Below are positions 14,316-17,426 of a stretch of DNA of 17,426 nucleotides, piece by piece. The notes beneath the pieces are model-generated. The model saw only the letters and a program-made list of their open reading frames with translations. It ran no database searches and was not told the origin of the DNA. Position numbers and translations under genes: made by a program. How positions within the stretch are numbered: position 1 is the first letter of the stretch; every line of letters starts with the position of its first letter. The stretch spans positions 1-17,426 of the forward strand of contig JAFABA010000038.1 in the NCBI GenBank assembly GCA_023426265.1. Direction: 5' to 3'. The DNA comes from Bacillota bacterium (lineage in GTDB: Bacteria; Bacillota; Clostridia; Christensenellales; CAG-138).

Positions 14316-15617
14316 ATGCGATACTGCCGCCTTGCAAGAATTTGTACCGTCTTATTGCTTCTTGCCGTATTCCTTACATCCCTGCCGCTTGCCGCAAGCG
14401 CGGCTTCATGGAAAGCGGAGTGGGTGCCGACCCGGTACGCGGAAAAGGAACTCAACGCAAAATCCCTTTGCGTGATGCATACGGAATACCCCGTTTACCG
14501 CCCGGGCGTAACGAAGCTTTCCCTCACCATAGAGAATAAGACGCGCAAAGAGTTGCTTTACGGCGAGGAGTATGCGCTGGAGAAAAAGCGGGAAGACGGC
14601 TGGTATACGCAACAGATCATCAGCCCCAATGAGGACGGCGTTTATATGGCGTGGCCTTCCATAGGGCACATCGCGCCCAAACAGGAAACGACGGGCACAA
14701 GCGTCTACTTCTACATTCCGCTGGAGCCGGGTGAATACCGCATCGTCAAGGAAATTGGAACCTATGAGACTCCCCCAAAGGATTACCCGTTTTCCGCCAC
14801 ATTCACCGTAGCGGAAGGCGGCTACGACCCGGCGCGGCTTTCCGGTTTTGCGCCGCTTTCCTCGCTGACGGAAGCATACACGCATGAAGAGGCCATCTCC
14901 GACGGGGTATTTTATATCGACTGGGACGGCACTGTGCACAACAAGGAAGCGCTGTTTACGTTCCTTACAAAGACAAGGCAGAGTATCCCCTCCAAACTTC
15001 GCGTGCTCGAGGACGGCGTGGAGGGACAGTTTATCATTACGGATATTACCTATGACTCCAGGCTGTTTTTATTGGAGCAGTGTACGCTGCGCAACCCGAT
15101 GCAGTTGAGCGTCTACGTGGGCGGAAAGCCCCTACAGACCGAATATAAAAAATCCGAAATCTACGGCCGGTATTATCCGTACCTGATTTCCCACAAAAAG
15201 GATGGGAAGACGCGGCTGACGCTTTCGGACTGGATCGGCAAGCCCATCCGGGAGGCGAACGAATGGTGGATCGTAGCGGATACAAAGAGCGTGGGCAGAC
15301 AAGAGGTTGCGGCGCTTTTGAAAAATCCGTACAGCGACCTGTTCGACCCGGCCTACCGCGTGTATAAGGAGGATGGCAAAGAATATGTTTCCTATGAGCT
15401 GAAAGGCGGCAAGCATATGCTGACGTATTTTGATACGCCGAATTCCATCCGGGACATCGAGATCACGGAGGCGCGCGGCGTGTTGAAAGAACTGTTGAGT
15501 ATGGAATGGAGCAAAGAGCAAACAGTGGCGCTTACATTCGCCACCAAGGACGGAGGTAAATGCGCCATTGCGTTCAACGTTGCATCGGGTAAAATAACGG
15601 ACGTGCGCTATGCCTGA
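14316..15617 (+). CDS. Secreted protein with bacterial Ig-like domain
   Basis: A 433-residue exported protein. The signal peptide is about 1-30 (basic start, hydrophobic core 11-25, cleavage near ASA-AS); there is no lipobox or later membrane helix, so it is released or loosely wall-bound. Residues about 56-166 resemble a bacterial Ig-like domain (VTKLSLTIENKTRKELLYGE, and PLEPGEYRIVKEI near its end), a type I recall from Firmicute secreted proteins. The remaining part, about 170-433, carries no motif I recognise and looks mixed alpha/beta. AGGAG stands 7 bases before the ATG. Its 3' end meets the LUD gene six bases later in convergent orientation, without a clear terminator between them. Confidence 0.78.
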   Translation: MRYCRLARICTVLLLLAVFLTSLPLAASAASWKAEWVPTRYAEKELNAKSLCVMHTEYPVYRPGVTKLSLTIENKTRKELLYGEEYALEKKREDGWYTQQIISPNEDGVYMAWPSIGHIAPKQETTGTSVYFYIPLEPGEYRIVKEIGTYETPPKDYPFSATFTVAEGGYDPARLSGFAPLSSLTEAYTHEEAISDGVFYIDWDGTVHNKEALFTFLTKTRQSIPSKLRVLEDGVEGQFIITDITYDSRLFLLEQCTLRNPMQLSVYVGGKPLQTEYKKSEIYGRYYPYLISHKKDGKTRLTLSDWIGKPIREANEWWIVADTKSVGRQEVAALLKNPYSDLFDPAYRVYKEDGKEYVSYELKGGKHMLTYFDTPNSIRDIEITEARGVLKELLSMEWSKEQTVALTFATKDGGKCAIAFNVASGKITDVRYA

Positions 15618-15623
15618 GAGTTT

Positions 15624-16231
15624 TTAAAACCCGCATTCTTCATCGACGACAAGCAGTTTTATTCTGCTGCTATCCGTCTGTCCTTCGACAATGGAAAGAA
15701 TGTTGCATACCCTTTCTTCTGAAACACAGTCAACGCAGCGGTTTAACGCGACGCAGGGGGGATGAAAGCCTGCCCGTTTCGCGTTCAACGGGCAGGCAAT
15801 GTTTTTTACCCGTTGGATTGCTTCCTCCAAGGTAGCCGCGATCTTATTTTTCCCAACAACGATCATGACATGGTCCGGCCCAAAGGAAATTGCCGCCACA
15901 CGGTTGCCGCTATGGTCCACATTCACAATCCGGCCATCCATGGATACCGCGTTGGAACCGGTAATGTACCAGTCCGCCAGCAGCGCTTTTTTCTTTAGCG
16001 CTTTGCACTCGTCGCTGTCCTTGCGAGCTCCTTATCATAGACGGTATTGCCTCTTTCCAGCAGAGTATTGGTGAGATTTATCTTTTGGAGCGTGCCGGAA
16101 TGCCCGATACCGACAGCGCATTCTGCGGAAACGGTATTGAGGATGTGCGATCTGGCCGCATCCAGGGTCTTGAAAGATATCGCTTCAATATTTCTTTTCT
16201 GAAAACTCTCCTTCAATTGATCGAGGTCCAT
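15624..16231 (-). pseudogene. LUD-domain (lactate utilisation type) protein, frameshifted
   Basis: The gene for a LUD-family (DUF162) protein of about 202 residues is split by a one-base frameshift. The first part runs from ATG 16231 (GGGAGG 9 bases before) through GIGHSGTLQKI to VYDKELA, then leaves frame and stops at 15995. The sequel in the next frame reads KDSDECKALKKKALLADWYI, then TGSNAVSMDGRIVNVD, and continues to TAA at 15624. It includes the family's cysteine-rich tail (HPPCVALNRCVDCVSEERVC). Adding one A in the AA of 16021-16022 (minus strand GCAAGG to GCAAAGG) restores one frame. It could be a real recent mutation, a sequencing slip, or programmed shifting; the rest of the gene is undecayed. 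Confidence 0.85.
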
Positions 16232-16289
16232 CTGCATATACCTCCCTTTCAAGGATACGGACGGCGTTCACCCGTTCTGTTTCGCTTTC

Positions 16290-16323
16290 AGATAAAAACA
16301 AAGCGGAGAGGAACCCTCTCCGC
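16290..16323 (-). terminator. Terminator of the HPr-like gene
   Basis: The 9-bp stem GCGGAGAGG/CCTCTCCGC with a 3-base loop is followed on the minus strand by TTTGTTTTTATC. It lies about 57 bases beyond the stop codon. Confidence 0.85.
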
Positions 16324-16379
16324 AAAACTTTTACAAAATAAAAATTGTCGGCGTCAGCCGACGCTTTTGTGCCCGCCCC

Positions 16380-16613
16380 TTAACCGCGTACCAGGAACTC
16401 CAAGAGTTTGGCAAAATCTTCGGGTTCGGAGACGATCAGCTCCACATCGTCGATGCGGGCGTCCTTGAACATCTGCGTAAGCGCGATGTACTGGCACAGC
16501 GTGCTCTTTAGGTTGAGCCTGTCGCCTTCGGAAGTAATCAACTCTACGCGTCCATGGCACTGATTGAGGACCTCAAAAAAGCGCTTGGGGTTGTTGATGT
16601 TCTTGATCTTCAC
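16380..16613 (-). CDS. Small HPr-like protein without phosphorylation histidine
   Basis: A 77-residue protein with a predicted beta-alpha-beta-beta-alpha-beta-alpha order like HPr. The order is VKIKNI, then the helix NPKRFFEVLNQC, strands RVELITSEG and RLNLKST, a helix around QYIALTQMFKD, strand DVELIVSE, and the final helix PEDFAKLLEFL. The histidine of HPr's active site is absent, so phosphotransfer is unlikely. Similar short HPr-related proteins occur singly in Clostridia; their role is not established. Two GTG codons could start it. The one at 16613 has GAGGAG 8 bases ahead, whereas the one at 16622 overlaps that site, so I use 16613. It has its own promoter and terminator. Confidence 0.75.
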   Translation of the reverse strand: MKIKNINNPKRFFEVLNQCHGRVELITSEGDRLNLKSTLCQYIALTQMFKDARIDDVELIVSEPEDFAKLLEFLVRG

Positions 16614-16664
16614 GGCAATCACTCCTCTCTGCCGGTTGCTATTTGAGCATCTTGCTCACTAGAT

Positions 16665-16693
16665 TTTTTAACACAATACGGGCATTTTGTCAA
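16665..16693 (-). promoter_or_regulatory. Promoter of the HPr-like gene
   Basis: A perfect TTGACA (16693-16688) on the minus strand, a 17-base spacer, and TAAAAA (16670-16665). A 5-bp hairpin GAGCA-TCT-TGCTC (16645-16657) lies in the leader. Confidence 0.6.
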
Positions 16694-16736
16694 GTCAAAT
16701 CTCTGTTTCCTGCTTCCGGGTTTCGCCCTTATCTTA

Positions 16737-16745
16737 TGCTATAAT
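16737..16745 (+). promoter_or_regulatory. Extended -10 promoter of thpR
   Basis: TG-C-TATAAT, 29 bases before the thpR start codon and divergent from the HPr-like promoter. Confidence 0.65.
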
Positions 16746-16774
16746 ATAATTACCCGCTTTATGGAGGTTCAACC

Positions 16775-17332
16775 ATGCGTTTGTTTATCGCCATCCCCGT
16801 TCCGCCGGACGTCGCACGGGCGTTGACCCTTGCGCAGAACCGGCTGCGCGCTTTAGCCACCGGGGGACGTTATGTATCCAAGGAGAATTTTCATCTTACG
16901 CTGCACTTTATAGGGGAAAGCAATGATTTGACCGGCGCCGCTGCCGCGTGCGACGAAGCGGTGCGCGGCATCCGCCCGTTTTTGCTGCGGCTTTCCTCCT
17001 ACGGCAGCTTTGTGCACGGCAGCAGCCGCACGGGCTATATTTCGCTTTCGGGCGATTTGCCGGAACTCTACCGGCTGCACGAAACACTTACCGCGGGGCT
17101 TGCAGCGCGCGGTTTCCCGCTTTCCGGCGGACACAAGCGTTTGACGCCGCATATCACGCTTGCGCGCGCGCTGCCCAACGTACAGGATACGGAGGCGCTT
17201 GAAAACCTCCTGGCCGATGCAAAGGAAGGCGCTGCCTTCACGGCCAACCGCCTTGTGCTGTTTGAAAGCCGGAACGAGGACGGGCGCATGGTGTATACAC
17301 CGCTGCACAAGGCCGCGCTGGGCGCCCTGTAA
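16775..17332 (+). CDS. thpR: RNA 2',3'-cyclic phosphodiesterase (2H family)
   Basis: A 185-residue cytoplasmic enzyme of the LigT/ThpR group, which opens 2',3'-cyclic phosphate ends of RNA to 2'-phosphates. Both catalytic HxTx motifs are present: H40-L-T42 (FHLTLHFIG) and H126-I-T128 (TPHITLAR). The N-terminal MRLFIAIPVP is typical. GGAGG stands 7 bases before the ATG. The addB gene follows after 18 bases, so the two are probably one transcript. Physiological RNA substrate unknown. Confidence 0.93.
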   Translation: MRLFIAIPVPPDVARALTLAQNRLRALATGGRYVSKENFHLTLHFIGESNDLTGAAAACDEAVRGIRPFLLRLSSYGSFVHGSSRTGYISLSGDLPELYRLHETLTAGLAARGFPLSGGHKRLTPHITLARALPNVQDTEALENLLADAKEGAAFTANRLVLFESRNEDGRMVYTPLHKAALGAL

Positions 17333-17350
17333 GTTCTATAAGGAGGACAT

Positions 17351-17426
17351 ATGCCCGCACAAGTCCGCTTTCTGCTGGGCCGCGCAGGCTCGGGAAAAAC
17401 CTATTTTATCAGGCAGGAGCTTTCCG
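17351..17426 (+). CDS. addB: AddB-like helicase/nuclease subunit, N-terminal fragment
   Basis: Only the first 25 codons lie in the window. They show the Walker A motif GRAGSGKT (10-17) directly after a short beta strand (VRFLL), the typical start of AddB, the partner of AddA in RecBCD-like double-strand break processing. AAGGAGG stands 5 bases before the ATG. Other UvrD-like ATPases could begin similarly, but the sequence and its place after thpR fit AddB best. Confidence 0.8.
   Translation, partial: MPAQVRFLLGRAGSGKTYFIRQELS

Overview
The window looks like a chromosomal segment from an anaerobic member of the Clostridia (Bacillota). This is inferred from the split glycine decarboxylase subunit, near-perfect GGAGG ribosome binding sites, the AddB-type nuclease/helicase start, the two-subunit Fe-S fumarase/tartrate-dehydratase type enzyme and the LUD-domain protein. 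Most of it is GC-rich (a 60-base sample from 9901 is 65% G+C). One two-gene block at 4805-6353 is clearly AT-rich (a 60-base sample from 5581 is 37%). No rRNA, tRNA, phage, transposase or CRISPR array was seen.

Layout. 1-581: the end of gcvPB. 582-983: a gene-free stretch with two hairpin repeats and a terminator, then a Crp/Fnr regulator (984-1661). 1818-6353 is mostly envelope and signalling genes: a membrane-anchored WG-repeat protein (-), a 51-residue gene (-), an M14 carboxypeptidase lipoprotein (+), and an overlapping anti-sigma/ECF sigma pair (-). 6487-11114, all on the minus strand, is a polyamine uptake locus read in the order XRE-cupin regulator, potA, potB, potC, potD. potA/potB and potB/potC overlap; an array of five perfect hairpins separates potC from potD. 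11517-12890 (+) holds the alpha and beta subunits of a fumarate/tartrate-type hydro-lyase. 12891-13180 is a hairpin-rich convergent gap. deoC (-) and a small Smr-domain protein (+) diverge near 13900. A secreted Ig-like-domain protein (+) converges with a frameshifted LUD-domain gene (-). The window closes with a small HPr-like gene (-), thpR (+) and the start of addB (+).

The genes do not form one pathway; the clearest functional unit is the polyamine importer with its likely regulator. I saw no obvious new enzymatic or defence system. The least explained signal is a dispersed family of hairpin repeats in the intergenic gaps. Three copies of one element and two of another can be aligned here. 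They carry paired substitutions that keep the stems intact, so the structure appears to be what is maintained. Other points worth checking are the 51-residue gene, the HPr-like protein without the phosphorylatable histidine, the AT-rich sigma/anti-sigma block, a perfect inverted repeat at the start of the XRE-cupin transcript, and the one-base frameshift in the LUD gene.
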